NCBI GenBank assembly: GCA_028867035.1
Contig: JAGWHB010000004.1
Span: 186,001 to 250,000 of the forward strand
Direction: 5' to 3'
Length of the DNA: 64,000 nt
Origin: Nitrososphaerota archaeon
GTDB taxonomy: Archaea; Thermoproteota; Nitrososphaeria; Nitrososphaerales; Gagatemarchaeaceae
Shown here: positions 9,020-17,903 of the stretch, one piece after another
Numbering within the stretch: the first letter of the stretch is position 1
Layout of the letters: each line of letters opens with the position of its first letter
Made by a program: the position numbers and the translations under genes
Notes under the pieces: generated by a model
Seen by the model: only the letters and a program-made list of their open reading frames with translations
What the model was told of the DNA's origin: nothing
The model's database searches: none

Positions 9020-9322
9020 TCACCGCATCAGCAGCTTGACGTCGGAGTCGCTGACGCCGCGGAGGGCCATGGCCGAGACCTTGTACGGCCTCCCCACCAT
9101 CCGCCCAAGCTGCACGGACGACTGCGTCAACTCGATCACAGGGACCTCGAGCTTCTTCGCTTCCTCCCTGAGCTTCGCGCCAAGCCCTGACGGGATGGAG
9201 GTGGTGCAGAGGACGGCCTTGCTCCCTTTCATGGCTGCGACGCTCTCCTTCGCACCGATCGTGGACTTTCCCCCTTTCATGGCGTCTTTCAGTACCTTGG
9301 CTAACTGCACGTTGTCTACCAT
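9020..9322 (-). CDS. rpl30e: Ribosomal protein eL30
   Basis: A 100-residue member of the L7Ae/L30e/S12e/Gadd45 RNA-binding family. The pattern GKSTIGAKESVAAMKGSKAVLCTTSIPSGLGAKLREEAKKLEVPVIEL is split over the chain as expected for archaeal eL30 (kink-turn binding, large subunit). It is placed 5 bp after rpoA and 7 bp before nusA, a conserved archaeal arrangement. Confidence 0.92.
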   Translation of the reverse strand: MVDNVQLAKVLKDAMKGGKSTIGAKESVAAMKGSKAVLCTTSIPSGLGAKLREEAKKLEVPVIELTQSSVQLGRMVGRPYKVSAMALRGVSDSDVKLLMR

Positions 9323-9327
9323 CTGGA

Positions 9328-12300
9328 TCAGCTCATGTACAGGTCGATCATGCCTGTCCCCACCGGGATAGGGAGACCGACTATGACGTTCTCCGTGACC
9401 CCCTTCAGGTCCTCGACTTCCCCCTTGACGGCGGCTTCGGCGAGGGTGGGGACGGTGATCTCGAAGGCTGCCCTCGCGAGGACGCTGCTCTTCGTCCCTG
9501 CGATGCCGTGCCTGCCTATCTGCTGGATGTAGCCCTTCGATGTCATCAGGTCGGCCACGAGGAATATGTGCCGGATGTCCACCTCGAGCCCCTGCTCGTC
9601 GAGGGTGCTCATGAGCTCCCTGACAAGGGTGGCGCGCGCCGCCTCGATGCCCAGGACTTGGGCTACTTCGTGGACGTTGTTAGTGTAGACCCTCGTGGGG
9701 TCGACCCCCTGGACCTGCACCACTTTGCCGAGGTTGGAGCCCGCTGTCTGGATGAACCAGTCGTCCCCTTCTTTCACCACGGTGACCCGGGTGATGCCGG
9801 GGATACCCTTGAGCTTCATGTTCAGTATCTTGTTCCTGAGGGTGAACAGGGCGGAGAGGTCCGCGTCGGGCATGCTGACGTGGATTACGTTGGGGTTCCT
9901 CTTGTCCTGCTGGACCTTCCTCTTGCCTGTTTCGACGACCTTCGCTATCTCCTCGGGGTTGGTGTCCCTGTCAGACATAAGCTCGGGCCCCAGGTGGAGT
10001 TTGATCCCTTCGGTGGGGTCGACCTCGCTGAAGGCCACCACGTTCCCTACCTTTGTGAATAGTATCTCCTTGGCTACTTTGACGGCCTTCTCGTTGCTGA
10101 GGGCGTAATCCTTGGTGAGATAGATGTCCATGGAAGGCGTGGCAGGGATCTTCCTGGCGTCCACCAGCTCCATCAGCCTCGGGAGCCCCAGCGTGACGTC
10201 CCGCTCCCTGACGCCTGCGAAGTGGAACGTGCGGAGCGTCATCTGTGTGCCCGGTTCGCCTATGGACTGGGCGGCGACTATGCCTGACGCCTCGCCGGGT
10301 TCGACCCTCGAGTAATCGAGCGCTTCGTCCACCTTCTCCATGGTCTCCTTGAGCCCCTCTTCGGTGAGGTGGGAGTTGCCGAGCTTTTCCTTGAGCTCCC
10401 TGACGAGCCTCTCGTTGAGGAGCGGCTGGTATTTCTTCATCAGCTTCTCGATCTCGTCGGCGTCGACCTTCACCTTCGATTTGTGAGAAAGCTCCTCGGT
10501 CTCTATGAGTCTGTCGAGGTTGCTGGGGCGGCCGTGGTCGCTCTTCGCGGGGTCGACCCCGTCCTCGCCGTACAGGAACTGGATGATGTGCCCGTGGGGG
10601 TCCCTTACGGTGAGGTCGTACTCGACCTTCAGGTGCTCGAGGGCGTTCACGAGGCGCCTCTGCATGTAGCCGCTCTGCTGGGTCCTGACGGCGGTGTCCA
10701 CCAGGCCCTCGCGGCCTCCCATGGCGTGGAAGAAGAATTCAGTTGGTGAAAGTCCGTCCCTGTAGTTGCTCCTCACGAACCCCTTCGCTTCGGGGGAAGG
10801 GTCGTTCCAAGGGAAGTGGCTCAGGGCCCTCCCCTTCATGCCGTGGTCGATCCTCTTTCCTCGGACTGACTGCTGGCCCAGGGCGGCGGTCATCTGGCCC
10901 ACGTTGAGGCTGGAGCCCCTGGCTCCTGTCCTCGCCATGATCATGCCGGAGTTCTCTGCGGGGAAGGAGCGGTCTGCGATCCTGCCTGCCTTGTCTCTGG
11001 CCCGGGCGAGCTCGTTGACGACGTATGCTTCGAGGGAATCTTCGGGGGAAAGCCCTCTGGTCAGCGCCAGGGTCTTGCTCTTGTATTTCTTGAGGAGGTC
11101 CTCCACGTTGGAGTAAGCCTCGTCGAGGGCGTCGGTGATCCCCTTCTTCGCTTCAGTCGGCAGCTCGAGCTCGTTGAACCCGTAGGTGAAGCCCCTCCTG
11201 GTCAGGAATGTCTTGAGGACCTTGAGGATAGAGTTAAGGAAGTTGCGCGCCTCCTCGTTGCCGTAGTCCTTGGCGATCCTGTGAAGGAGGGAGTCCGGCT
11301 CCTCGGCCCCAATTATCGCCTTGTCCACCACGCCGGATATCAGCTGGCCGTCGCGGATGACCACGTCGTTTGTCGTCCCAGTCCTCTGGGCCTTCGCCCA
11401 CTTGGAGGTCAGGACGTAGTACATCCCCTTGGGGATGAAGAGCGAGAAGAGCTGCTTGCCCGTGTACATGGGGTGGGCGCCCTTTGTCGCCGGCTCGGGG
11501 AGGTCCCCGTCATAGTCCCCGACCAGGGCGAGGTTGGAGAACTCCCCGGGGGTCAGGAACGTCTCGTCCCTTGTCAGCATGAAGGCGCCGGTGATGAAGT
11601 CCCTGATGCCGCCTATGATGGGGCCGCCGTACCTTGGGGAGAGGATCTGGTCCTGCACCCGCATGAGCATGAGGGCTTCCGACCTCGATTCCTCGCTCTG
11701 GGGGACGTGGAGGTTCATCTCGTCCCCGTCGAAGTCAGCGTTGTAGGGGGGGCAGACGGAGGGGTGGAGCCTGAAGGTCCGGAAGGGAAGGACGCGGACG
11801 AAGTGCGCCATGACAGACATCCTGTGGAGGGAGGGCTGCCTGTTGAAGAGGACCACGTCCCCGTCCATGAGGTGCCTTTCGACGATGTAACCTGGAGCGA
11901 GGGAGTCGGCGAGAGCCTTTCTGTCGCTGGCGAAGTCTAGCCTGATCTTGACGCCGTCCGGGCGGATGACGTAGTTGGCGCCGGGGTGCTCGAACGGGCC
12001 CTTGTTCACCAGGTCCTTCAGATGGTCGATGTTGAATGGGGAGACCTTCTCAGGGATCGTGAGCTTCTTGGCGACTTCGAAGGGGACGCCGACGTCCCCG
12101 ATGTCGAGGTTCGGGTCGGGGCTGATCACTGTGCGGCTGGAGAAGTCGACCCTCTTTCCGGAGAGGGAGCCTCTGAACCTCCCTTCCTTCCCCTTCAGCC
12201 TCTGGCTGAGCGTCTTGAGGGGCCTCCCGGAGCGGTGGTGCGCCTGGGGGATCCCTGAGACTTCGTTGTCGAAATATGTCGTGACGTGGTAGTGGAGGAG

Positions 12301-13116
12301 GTCGACAAGGTCCTGCACGATGAGGTGCGGTGTGCCGGACTCCTTCGACTCGCGGACCCTCTGGTTGACCCTGAGTATGTCCACGACCTTGTGGGTCAGG
12401 TCGTCCTCGGAGCGGATCCCCGATTCCAGCGTGATGGACGGGCGGACGGTGAGGGGCGGGACGGGCAGCACCTGGAGGACGAACCATTCGGGGCGGGCCG
12501 CCTTCGAATTGAACCCGAGCAGGGACAGGTCCTCGTTGTTGATCCTTTCGAGCCTCTCGCGGATGGCGACAGGGAGGAGTCGAGTGGCGCCCCCTTCCTC
12601 GGTGATCTCGTGGAATATCGTGGGCTTCGTGAACTCGATCTGGTACTGCTGCTTGCCGCAGTGCGGGCAGAGCTTGACCTTCTTCGCCTTGGTGGCTATC
12701 TCCTTGGCGACGCTCTCGAGCAGGGCGGGGGTGAAGTCTGTCTGGCTTGTGATCTTGACCCGGTAGGCGTCCAGCTCCTGCTGTGGGAGGAGTATCCTTC
12801 CGCAGGACCTGCATGTCGTCTGCACCAGGCGGTTGATCTCGTCGACGAAGGCGATGTGGAGGACAGGCTCAGCCAGCTCGATGTGGCCGAAGTGGCCGGG
12901 GCACCTCCCCGCGGTGCTGCCGCAGGTGCCGCACTTCTGTCCGGGTTCAAGGGTCCCGAGCCTGCTGTCCATGAGGCCCCCCTGGACGGGCATGCCGTCC
13001 TCGTCGTAGGTCTCGGGCTGGGTGATCTCGGCGACTGAGTATTTCCTGACCTCGGCCGGGGAGAAGACTGCGAAGTTGATGCCGCCGATCGTCTTGAGCG
13101 CCTGTTCCATCGACAT
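9328..13116 (-). CDS. rpoA: RNA polymerase subunit A, A' and A'' fused
   Basis: The largest catalytic subunit of archaeal RNA polymerase, in one 1,262-residue chain. The N-terminal clamp carries zinc sites (CGTCGSTAGRCPGHFGHIEL; CRSCGRIL; CPHCGKQQ). The active-site metal motif NADFDGDEMN is at about residues 457-466, followed by funnel and bridge-helix sequence (GGREGLVDTAVRTQQSGYMQRRL). The A'' part (ESGEPGTQMTLRTFHFAG-like trigger-loop region, jaw) continues in the same frame. In most euryarchaea and crenarchaea A' and A'' are separate genes; an unsplit RpoA is known from Thaumarchaeota. No intein is present. It lies 4 bp downstream of rpoB. Confidence 0.97.
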   Translation of the reverse strand: MSMEQALKTIGGINFAVFSPAEVRKYSVAEITQPETYDEDGMPVQGGLMDSRLGTLEPGQKCGTCGSTAGRCPGHFGHIELAEPVLHIAFVDEINRLVQTTCRSCGRILLPQQELDAYRVKITSQTDFTPALLESVAKEIATKAKKVKLCPHCGKQQYQIEFTKPTIFHEITEEGGATRLLPVAIRERLERINNEDLSLLGFNSKAARPEWFVLQVLPVPPLTVRPSITLESGIRSEDDLTHKVVDILRVNQRVRESKESGTPHLIVQDLVDLLHYHVTTYFDNEVSGIPQAHHRSGRPLKTLSQRLKGKEGRFRGSLSGKRVDFSSRTVISPDPNLDIGDVGVPFEVAKKLTIPEKVSPFNIDHLKDLVNKGPFEHPGANYVIRPDGVKIRLDFASDRKALADSLAPGYIVERHLMDGDVVLFNRQPSLHRMSVMAHFVRVLPFRTFRLHPSVCPPYNADFDGDEMNLHVPQSEESRSEALMLMRVQDQILSPRYGGPIIGGIRDFITGAFMLTRDETFLTPGEFSNLALVGDYDGDLPEPATKGAHPMYTGKQLFSLFIPKGMYYVLTSKWAKAQRTGTTNDVVIRDGQLISGVVDKAIIGAEEPDSLLHRIAKDYGNEEARNFLNSILKVLKTFLTRRGFTYGFNELELPTEAKKGITDALDEAYSNVEDLLKKYKSKTLALTRGLSPEDSLEAYVVNELARARDKAGRIADRSFPAENSGMIMARTGARGSSLNVGQMTAALGQQSVRGKRIDHGMKGRALSHFPWNDPSPEAKGFVRSNYRDGLSPTEFFFHAMGGREGLVDTAVRTQQSGYMQRRLVNALEHLKVEYDLTVRDPHGHIIQFLYGEDGVDPAKSDHGRPSNLDRLIETEELSHKSKVKVDADEIEKLMKKYQPLLNERLVRELKEKLGNSHLTEEGLKETMEKVDEALDYSRVEPGEASGIVAAQSIGEPGTQMTLRTFHFAGVRERDVTLGLPRLMELVDARKIPATPSMDIYLTKDYALSNEKAVKVAKEILFTKVGNVVAFSEVDPTEGIKLHLGPELMSDRDTNPEEIAKVVETGKRKVQQDKRNPNVIHVSMPDADLSALFTLRNKILNMKLKGIPGITRVTVVKEGDDWFIQTAGSNLGKVVQVQGVDPTRVYTNNVHEVAQVLGIEAARATLVRELMSTLDEQGLEVDIRHIFLVADLMTSKGYIQQIGRHGIAGTKSSVLARAAFEITVPTLAEAAVKGEVEDLKGVTENVIVGLPIPVGTGMIDLYMS

Positions 13117-13120
13117 TTCT

Positions 13121-16100
13121 CTACACCTTGTCCTTCAGCTGCAGGCGCGGGGCTATGTTCAGGCTCATCATCTCCTGGAGCAGAAGCTTGAACGCGTAGG
13201 CGACTACCACGGTGGAAATCTTCGCCTGGTCGCCGTCGATCTTGCACGTGTACTTCCTCTGCTTGGCGTCGTAGTAGGCGATCAGCCCGCACTTCTCGCA
13301 CACGTAGATCTCAGTCTTGTCGGCCTCGTCGAGGAGCCTGTCCTTCAGCACCATGGACGCCCCATAGGCGATCAGGCAGTCCCTCTCCATCTCTCCGAAC
13401 CTGAGGCCTCCTCCGCGCGCCCTCCCTTCGGTGGGCTGCTTGGTGAGCATCTGCACCTGGCCCCTGGCCCTCGCGTGGATCTTGTCGGCCACCATGTGGT
13501 GGAGCTTCTGGTAGTAGACGACGCCGACGAACACGTCGGCTGCGAACTTCTTGCCCGTCTTGCCGTCGTACATCACCTCCCTCCCCGTCGGCTCGAAGCC
13601 CCTCGTCTTGAGGACCTTCTCCATCTCCTCGATGCTCTCTCCGGCGAACGCGGACCCGTCGACGGGGGAGCCTCGGAATGCCGCTGCCTTCCCCGCGATT
13701 GACTCGATGAACTGACCGACTGTCATCCTGGACGGGAAAGCGTGCGGGTTGATTATCACGTCTGGGACGATCCCCTCTGCGGTGTAGGGCATGTCCTCCT
13801 GCGGGACGACGAGTCCGATGACCCCCTTCTGCCCGTGCCTGGAGGCGAACTTGTCCCCTATCTCCGGGACCCTCATGTCCCTCACCCTGACCTTGAACAT
13901 CCTTCCGCCCTCGACGTTCTCTGTCATGAATATGGAATCCACGACCCCCGCTTCCGACGGCCTCACGGCCACCGAAGTGTCGCGCCTGTAGGGGCCCTTG
14001 ATCTCGAACTCCTTGTACTCCTCCATGAACCTCGGAGGGCTTGTCCTGCCGATCACGACGTCCCCTCCGGTGACCTGGGACTCGTGTGCTACGACCCCGT
14101 CCCCCTCAAGGAGGCGGTAGAACTTCTCACCCCTGTACCCCCTGATGTTGGAGTCGGCGGAGGGGACCTCGAACGTGTCCCTCATGCCGCCGAGGTACTG
14201 CTTCGCTTCCCCCTCGTAGAGCCTGTAGAAGAAAGACCTTGCCATGCCCCTTTCGACGCTTGACCTGTTCATGATGATGGCGTCCTCGATGTTGTACCCC
14301 TCGAACGAGAGCACCGCGACCACGCAGTTCGTCCCCAGCGGGCGCTCGTCTATCTTCAGCAGGTCCAGGGTCCTTGTCCGCACAGCGGGTGCCTGGGGGC
14401 TGACGAGCAGGTGCTGCCTGACGTGAGGAGAGATCGGGTAGGTCGGCGAGCTGAAACCGAGGCTCTGCTTCGCCATGGCGGATTCGTAGGTGTTCCTTGG
14501 GGACTGGTTGTGCTCGGGGTAGGGGATGATGGAGGCGGCTATGCCGAACATTGCAGCTGGGAACAGCTCCATGTGGCTGTTCTTGGTGGCGACGTCCTCG
14601 GGGCTCATGGCCACGAGGCAGTTCTCCTCCTCGTTCGCGTCGATAAGCTCGATGACTCCCTGCTCCACGAGGTCCCGCCAGGACTGCTGGCCGTTGGTCA
14701 CCTTTTCGATCAGCTCGGGGTTGAGAAGAGGGCGGCCGCTCTCGACCACAACCAGCGGCCTCAGTACGCGGCCGGAGCTGAGGCTGATGTAGATGCGGGG
14801 GTACGCCTTGTTGTCGACGGGCGCGATGTAGAGGACGCTCGCGCTCGGGTTAATCTGACCTTCCCTCCTCAGCTTTCTGAACGCCTTCGACAGGCGCTCG
14901 CCGTCGTCGACGTAGCCGAGGAACCTGCCGTCCATGAATATCCTGCAGCCGTCCACCTGGAGCTTCTGGTCCGAGTCCCGGATCTGCTTGGCTCCGAGCT
15001 CCCACAATTTCTCCTCCACTTCCTGGGACGGGACGCTGACCGAGATTATGGCGGAGAGTGCGAGGTTCTTGACTAGGCCGCAGTTCACGCCTTCTGGAGT
15101 CTCCGAAGGGCATATCCTGCCGAAGTGGGTCGCGTGGAGGTCCCTGGCCTCGAAGTTCGGCTGGCTTCTGCTGAGCGGGGACTGCACCCTTCTAAGGTGG
15201 CTGAGGGTGCTGAGGTAGTTCGTCCTGTCGAGGAGCTGGGTGACCCCCACCTTCCCCCTCCCCCAGTTGCCCGTCGCTATGGCGTTGTTGAGCTTGTCGG
15301 TGATGATGCCCGTCCTGATGGCAGCCCCGACCACGTTCCCTCCGCGCTTCTGCCCCGTCCTCTCCAGCTGGTACTTCATGTCCCTGACCAGGTTCCTGAA
15401 GGCGGTCCTGAACAGGTCAGCGAGCATCTGGCCCGCGAATTTTATCACCTTGTTGCCGTAGTGGTCCTTGTCGTCGGCCTCTATCCAGCCGAGCCTGAGC
15501 TCCAGGAGCTTGCAGGCGGCTTCGCCCATGAACATGGACTTGTCGAAGCGCCTGTCCTCCGTCTTTCCGAGGTGGGGGAGGAGACCCCAGTCGAGCATGG
15601 ACAGGGCGCGCTTTATCCTGAACTCCTCGAGCATCCCGTGGGCGACCCTGTTGCCTATGAACACGAGCGCGTCCTTCTCCGTGGGGGCTTCGCTCGCCTT
15701 GTCGAAGGAGACCTCCAGGAGGTCCTGGATCTCCGCCTTCGGGGAGACTGCGTCCGCGATCTCCTTGTCAGACTTTATCCCGAGGGCGCGCATCACTATG
15801 ACGTAGGGGAGATCGACCGGGCTGCTGGGGACCTTGACGTTGATGGCGCCGTCCTGCTTTAGGGTGAGTTCGAGCTTGGACCTGTACCCGACCACCGACG
15901 AGTAGACGCGGGACTTGTAGGTGGTGGCGCCGGACAGCTTCTCCGAGTCCACCAATATCTTGTTGGGGGAGAGGTCCTCTAGGCCGACGATGACCCTCTC
16001 AGCGCCGTGGATTATGAAATATCCGCCGGGGTCGTTGGGGTCTTCCCCGGATTCGATCAGTTGTTCCCTCGAGCGGTTTGAGAGCTGGCAGAGCTCAGAC

Positions 16101-16477
16101 TTCACCATCACCGGGAGGTCACCTATGTGCTGGCGGGTGGTGTCCCTGGGGAGCCCTTCCTCCTCGATGGTCATCTCCAGGAGTATGGGCGCGGAGTAGG
16201 TGAGATTCCTCAGCCTGGACTCCATAGGGAGGATGCTGCTCACGGAACCGTCGATCTCCACGACCCTCGGGGAGCCGAGTGTGAGCCTTCCGAACTTTAT
16301 CTTGTACGGGGTGCTGACCGTCTCTACTTCTACCTCTCCGATTTCGTCTATTATGTTCTGGAGCCCTCTGGTCACGAACTCGTTGTAGCTGTTGAGGTGC
16401 TGGCGCGCTACCCCTTCCCTCTGCAGGAGGTCGCTCAGTATTATCCAGGAGTTGGACGTGGCTATCTGCCTGCTCAA
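13121..16477 (-). CDS. rpoB: RNA polymerase subunit B, unsplit
   Basis: The second-largest RNA polymerase subunit, 1,118 residues in one chain (not split into B' and B''). Visible hallmarks are the fork/hybrid-binding sequence ETPEGVNCGLVKNLAL, the DKFASRHGQKGVIG switch-region motif, and the C-terminal zinc site ETDKTEIYVCEKCGLIAYYD-type CxxC with a distal Cys. The TTG start overlaps the rpoH stop by 4 nt (TTGA at 16474-16477). It forms the polymerase core with RpoA directly downstream. Confidence 0.97.
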   Translation of the reverse strand: MSRQIATSNSWIILSDLLQREGVARQHLNSYNEFVTRGLQNIIDEIGEVEVETVSTPYKIKFGRLTLGSPRVVEIDGSVSSILPMESRLRNLTYSAPILLEMTIEEEGLPRDTTRQHIGDLPVMVKSELCQLSNRSREQLIESGEDPNDPGGYFIIHGAERVIVGLEDLSPNKILVDSEKLSGATTYKSRVYSSVVGYRSKLELTLKQDGAINVKVPSSPVDLPYVIVMRALGIKSDKEIADAVSPKAEIQDLLEVSFDKASEAPTEKDALVFIGNRVAHGMLEEFRIKRALSMLDWGLLPHLGKTEDRRFDKSMFMGEAACKLLELRLGWIEADDKDHYGNKVIKFAGQMLADLFRTAFRNLVRDMKYQLERTGQKRGGNVVGAAIRTGIITDKLNNAIATGNWGRGKVGVTQLLDRTNYLSTLSHLRRVQSPLSRSQPNFEARDLHATHFGRICPSETPEGVNCGLVKNLALSAIISVSVPSQEVEEKLWELGAKQIRDSDQKLQVDGCRIFMDGRFLGYVDDGERLSKAFRKLRREGQINPSASVLYIAPVDNKAYPRIYISLSSGRVLRPLVVVESGRPLLNPELIEKVTNGQQSWRDLVEQGVIELIDANEEENCLVAMSPEDVATKNSHMELFPAAMFGIAASIIPYPEHNQSPRNTYESAMAKQSLGFSSPTYPISPHVRQHLLVSPQAPAVRTRTLDLLKIDERPLGTNCVVAVLSFEGYNIEDAIIMNRSSVERGMARSFFYRLYEGEAKQYLGGMRDTFEVPSADSNIRGYRGEKFYRLLEGDGVVAHESQVTGGDVVIGRTSPPRFMEEYKEFEIKGPYRRDTSVAVRPSEAGVVDSIFMTENVEGGRMFKVRVRDMRVPEIGDKFASRHGQKGVIGLVVPQEDMPYTAEGIVPDVIINPHAFPSRMTVGQFIESIAGKAAAFRGSPVDGSAFAGESIEEMEKVLKTRGFEPTGREVMYDGKTGKKFAADVFVGVVYYQKLHHMVADKIHARARGQVQMLTKQPTEGRARGGGLRFGEMERDCLIAYGASMVLKDRLLDEADKTEIYVCEKCGLIAYYDAKQRKYTCKIDGDQAKISTVVVAYAFKLLLQEMMSLNIAPRLQLKDKV

Positions 16478-16731
16478 CTTCTGGCCTCCACCACGTATCT
16501 GTAGTAGGTGCTGACGCCGGCGGTCTCGCTAGTCCTGGTGATCCTGACGAAGTCTCCGGGCTTGGCGCCTATCTCCTTGGCTATCGAATCTGTCGACTGG
16601 ATGTACGGAAACTGCGAGGGCGAGGCGTTGAACCTGGCGAGGACCTGCGCCGACTCTTCCTTCGTGAGCAGCTCGTGCTTTGGAATCAGGAAATGGGTGC
16701 TTACTTTGAAGGACGGGACTTCGTCCTCCAC
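16474..16731 (-). CDS. rpoH: RNA polymerase subunit H (RPB5 C-terminal homologue)
   Basis: An 85-residue protein homologous to the C-terminal assembly domain of eukaryotic RPB5. The family pattern VSTHFLIPKHELLTKEES and the later IGAKPGDFVRITRTSETAGVSTYYRYVV are both present. I use the GTG at 16731. A lysine/arginine-rich in-frame stretch continues upstream for about 17 codons but offers no standard start before a stop. First gene of the polymerase/ribosomal operon. Confidence 0.93.
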   Translation of the reverse strand: MEDEVPSFKVSTHFLIPKHELLTKEESAQVLARFNASPSQFPYIQSTDSIAKEIGAKPGDFVRITRTSETAGVSTYYRYVVEARS

Positions 16732-16858
16732 CTTCTTGCGTCTGACCGTTTTCTTCGGAGCCTTGGTCGATACTATGCCGTCTTACCCCCATTGATAATA
16801 CAGACTAGGTGGCACAAACAATACACGTAACAGGGCCCGTTGAAAGCGGATTTTCAGC

Positions 16859-16868
16859 GCGTATTTGA
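16859..16868 (-). promoter_or_regulatory. TATA-like box upstream of the rpoH operon
   Basis: On the minus strand the sequence reads TTCAAATACG. It is the best TATA-like element ahead of rpoH and predicts a start near 16838, leaving a leader of about 100 nt. Read from sequence only; a closer, weaker box cannot be excluded. Confidence 0.35.
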
Positions 16869-16889
16869 ATTTTACTGGGCGGGGCGAAT

Positions 16890-16907
16890 AAGGCCGGAAT
16901 CGGCCTT
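16890..16907. other. Short perfect hairpin in the rpoH/ilvE gap
   Basis: AAGGCCG GAAT CGGCCTT: a 7-bp perfect stem with a 4-base loop, 50 bp downstream of the ilvE stop codon and upstream of the rpoH promoter. It could form at the 3' end of the ilvE transcript, but no T-run follows on the minus strand, so calling it a terminator is not justified. Confidence 0.4.
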
Positions 16908-16956
16908 GTTTGAGCGAGCGAGCCTCAAATCGGGCAGTTGGAAGCGGCCGTGAGGG

Positions 16957-17865
16957 CTAGACGTTCACTGATTCAGCTTCGTACACGGGGGTCCCTTCTT
17001 CGGCGCGCTGGACGACCCTCGAGAACTCCTGGTACAACTTTTTCGTCATAGGTCCTGCGCCTCCGTGGCCGACCTTGGCGCCGCTTATGGTCCCCACTGC
17101 AAGGATCTCCGACTTCGTGCCGACGAGGAAGATCTCGTCCGCTGTCGTCAGTTCGAAGGGTGTGACGTCCCTCTGGGCTACGTCGATGCCCAGGTCGGAG
17201 CAGAGCGAGATCAGCCTGTCCCTCGTTATCCCGTGCAGTATCCCCGCCGAGGAGGAGGGGGTGGCTACCTTCCCGTCCTTTACCAGGAATATGTTGGTTA
17301 CGCTCGCCTCCGATACGAATCCCCTGTGGTCGAGGAGTATGGCGTCGTCGGCGCCCGCGCTGTTCGCTTCTATCTTTGCGAGTATGCTGTTCATGTAGTT
17401 CAATGATTTGATCTCGTGCGACGTCGCGTCCACCGCGTCTCTGCGATACGAGGACACCATCATCTTGACCACCTTGGGCTCCCTGGGGCCCAGTACGCTG
17501 GCCATGGGCTCGACGATGATGAACGTGGTGGAGTTCTTGCACAGGCCCGGGTCCACCCCGAGGTCCCCTGGGCCCCTGGTTATCACCAGCCTGATGTATG
17601 CGTCTCTCAGCTGGTTCTTGCGGATCGTCTCGAGGACGGCCTCGGTCATCTCATGCTTTGTCAGCGGAATCTTGAGCCTGATGCTCTTCGCTGAATCGTA
17701 GAGCCTGTCGATGTGGTCGCCCAGCCTGAACACGTTGCCGTTGTATTCGCGTATCCCCTCGAATATCCCGTCCCCGTAGAGCAGCCCGTGGTCGAACACA
17801 GATACGACCGCCTTCGACTTATCGACGAACTTCCCGTCGATGTATATCAGAGGCTCCTTTTGCAT
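16957..17865 (-). CDS. ilvE: Branched-chain amino-acid aminotransferase (class IV)
   Basis: A PLP-dependent transaminase for the last step of valine, leucine and isoleucine synthesis, 302 residues. The N-terminal YIDGKFVDKSKAVVSVFDHGLLYGDGIFEGIREYNG and the PLP-lysine context SHEIKSLNYMNSILAKIEA are diagnostic; the later AEGxxSNIF-like segment is SEASVTNIF, followed by GILHGITRDRLI. A TATA-like box at 17888-17897 puts transcription start almost on the ATG, so the mRNA is probably leaderless. D-amino-acid aminotransferase is the main alternative in this fold class, but the sequence fits IlvE better. Confidence 0.92.
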   Translation of the reverse strand: MQKEPLIYIDGKFVDKSKAVVSVFDHGLLYGDGIFEGIREYNGNVFRLGDHIDRLYDSAKSIRLKIPLTKHEMTEAVLETIRKNQLRDAYIRLVITRGPGDLGVDPGLCKNSTTFIIVEPMASVLGPREPKVVKMMVSSYRRDAVDATSHEIKSLNYMNSILAKIEANSAGADDAILLDHRGFVSEASVTNIFLVKDGKVATPSSSAGILHGITRDRLISLCSDLGIDVAQRDVTPFELTTADEIFLVGTKSEILAVGTISGAKVGHGGAGPMTKKLYQEFSRVVQRAEEGTPVYEAESVNV

Positions 17866-17887
17866 CTGGAGCGACCCGCGGACTTGC

Positions 17888-17897
17888 GGTTAAAACG
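17888..17897 (-). promoter_or_regulatory. TATA-like box of ilvE
   Basis: On the minus strand it reads CGTTTTAACC. The centre is about 27 bp before the ilvE ATG at 17865, the spacing expected for a leaderless archaeal transcript. Confidence 0.5.
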
Positions 17898-17903
17898 GTT
17901 GCG

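Noticed and set aside
9328-16477. Inteins in RpoA or RpoB, checked because other inteins occur nearby
   Set aside because: Both proteins have normal lengths and continuous conserved motifs with no splicing blocks.
16529-16792. 87-codon minus-strand frame with an ATG start just upstream of rpoH
   Set aside because: It overlaps rpoH in another frame, and the rpoH frame has the conserved RPB5-like sequence.
16890-16907. Rho-independent-type terminator
   Set aside because: The stem is perfect but lacks a following T-run in the direction of ilvE transcription, and archaea do not depend on such structures.
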